A stretch of 54,426 bases of DNA from Pseudomonas sp. AOB-7. Its GTDB lineage: Bacteria > Pseudomonadota > Gammaproteobacteria > Pseudomonadales > Pseudomonadaceae. The stretch spans positions 20,305 through 74,730 of the forward strand of contig NZ_RFFK01000015.1 of NCBI RefSeq assembly GCF_003696305.1, read 5' to 3'. The position numbers and the translations under genes were made by a program. Positions 53,735 through 54,426 of the stretch are shown here, piece by piece (positions within the stretch are counted from its first letter, which is position 1; each line of letters starts with the position of its first letter). The notes beneath the pieces were generated by a model. The model was given only the letters and a program-made list of their open reading frames with translations, was not told where the DNA came from and ran no database searches.

Positions 53735-54426
53735 ATGTTCAGAATGACCCTATGGCTGGCTCTGCTGCTCTTCTTCGGCCAGAGCAGCCATGTATTTGCC
53801 AACGACCAACAGATAAGACGCGACCTGCTGGATATCGAACGCAACTTGCTGCTGCATAGCTGCACCGGCTCTACCTATTTCCTCGGCACCCTCAAAAGCA
53901 GGCACGCAGCTCTACACGAACGCCTTGCGGACCATGCGAACGCCCATGTGCTGCTGGATATCCTCGAACTGTTCAATACGCATATTGCGCAAGCGCAGCA
54001 CGCCGTAAGTCAGACAGAGAGCGCCAGACGAATCGCCATGAAGCACGCCCTGCAGGTCAGCGACCTATTCAGTGTCTATCTGCCCGCGCCCGCTCACTTT
54101 GCCCCCGCCAGCCTGGCGGATAATCTGCGCAGCCTGGCACGCCTCAGAATTCATCAGACCTGCGGCATTCCCCCGGTAGCCGACAGATCAGGCGATGCCG
54201 AGCCTCGCCTACGGGAGCTTATCGAACAGCAAATCAAGCGAGCCGCCCCCCCCAGGCAACAGGCGCAATGGGCCGTCGATTGGCGTTACCTGCAACTGGG
54301 CATGCCGAGCGCCACCACCCTGCTCTACCCCTTCGGTAGCCAGATAGAAAGATTGATAAGAAAAGCGGAGCGGCTTGAGGCCAGCCCGTCCAGCGATTGG
54401 TCTGCCCCGGAACTGGTGGACAGGTA
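53735..54426 (+). CDS. Secreted protein of unknown function (partial)
   Basis: ATG 53735 opens a frame that stays open for 230 codons to the window end. It starts with a signal peptide (MFRMTLWLALLLFFGQSSHVFA), then a mainly helical, Leu/His/Arg-rich protein (IRRDLLDIERNLLLHSCTGS, ADHANAHVLLDILELFNTHI, RIAMKHALQVSDLFSVYLP, LARLRIHQTCGI). Two Cys (in LLHSCTG and HQTCGI) could form a disulphide. No family is recognised. A run of eight C at 54246-54253 (RAAPPRQQ) is in frame. It is divergent from the pilus operon and may be co-regulated with it. Confidence 0.7.
   Translation, partial: MFRMTLWLALLLFFGQSSHVFANDQQIRRDLLDIERNLLLHSCTGSTYFLGTLKSRHAALHERLADHANAHVLLDILELFNTHIAQAQHAVSQTESARRIAMKHALQVSDLFSVYLPAPAHFAPASLADNLRSLARLRIHQTCGIPPVADRSGDAEPRLRELIEQQIKRAAPPRQQAQWAVDWRYLQLGMPSATTLLYPFGSQIERLIRKAERLEASPSSDWSAPELVDR
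54246..54253 (+). repeat. C8 homopolymer inside the secreted-protein gene
   Basis: Eight C fall in the coding part for Ala-Pro-Pro of the protein starting at 53735. The frame is open on both sides in this sequence, so it is currently ON if the tract is variable. Confidence 0.85.

Overview
The window reads as the chromosome of a Pseudomonas-type gammaproteobacterium. It has high GC and dense short operons. The partial first gene matches the Pseudomonas oxaloacetate decarboxylase family, the lipid-metabolism and regulator repertoire is typical of the genus, and the pilus locus resembles the cup/roc loci of the group. No tRNA, rRNA or CRISPR array was seen. All assignments come from reading the sequence and from remembered family features; no search was run.

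Region 1 (1-15.1 kb) looks like an eroded genomic island. Two truncated 5' ends of dusA (869-979 and 15026-15118) lie in the same orientation and share a 28-bp near-repeat, and the right one sits beside a decayed tyrosine-integrase gene. dusA is a known integration site for a class of integrases. Between them lie an IS5-family remnant, a four-gene operon (SDR, DUF1348, alpha/beta hydrolase, LolA-like protein) divergent from a GlxA-type regulator, a quinone reductase whose reading frame runs antisense through the regulator's end, a LysR regulator, an acyl-CoA dehydrogenase, a DUF3833 lipoprotein, and a periplasmic hydroxyisourate hydrolase/haem-binding pair divergent from an HprRS/CusRS-type two-component system. 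A near-perfect HprR/CusR-like palindrome lies in that divergent promoter.

Region 2 (15.4-41 kb) is a catabolic block for a hydrophobic, probably aliphatic, substrate. It holds a DUF1302/DUF1329 outer-envelope pair and two DUF1254 proteins, a MalT-like LuxR regulator, then acyl-CoA dehydrogenase, FadB-like bifunctional enzyme, thiolase, SDR and acyl-CoA ligase in one direction. After a nested insertion-sequence scar come an AraC regulator and an operon of an AlmA-type flavin monooxygenase, an alpha/beta hydrolase and an SDR. The proposed logic is uptake, oxidation, activation and beta-oxidation.

Region 3 (41-54.4 kb) is a chaperone-usher pilus locus with its regulators, and is the most unusual part. 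The pilus operon (major subunit, chaperone, usher, tip protein) reads leftward. Beyond it lie a CsrA-family gene of the RsmN/RsmF type coupled to a receiver-only protein, a decayed OmpA-like gene, a BvgA/RocA-like response regulator and a BvgS-like hybrid sensor. The sensor is split into two frames exactly at a run of 12 G (coding strand); 13 or 10 G would restore a protein of about 1234 residues, nearly the length of BvgS. The usher's signal-peptide region is cut off from a start codon at a run of 9 G. Both tracts look like phase-variation switches, shown here in the OFF state, although homopolymer sequencing error must be excluded. A secreted protein of unknown function starts upstream of the pilus operon on the other strand and runs off the window.
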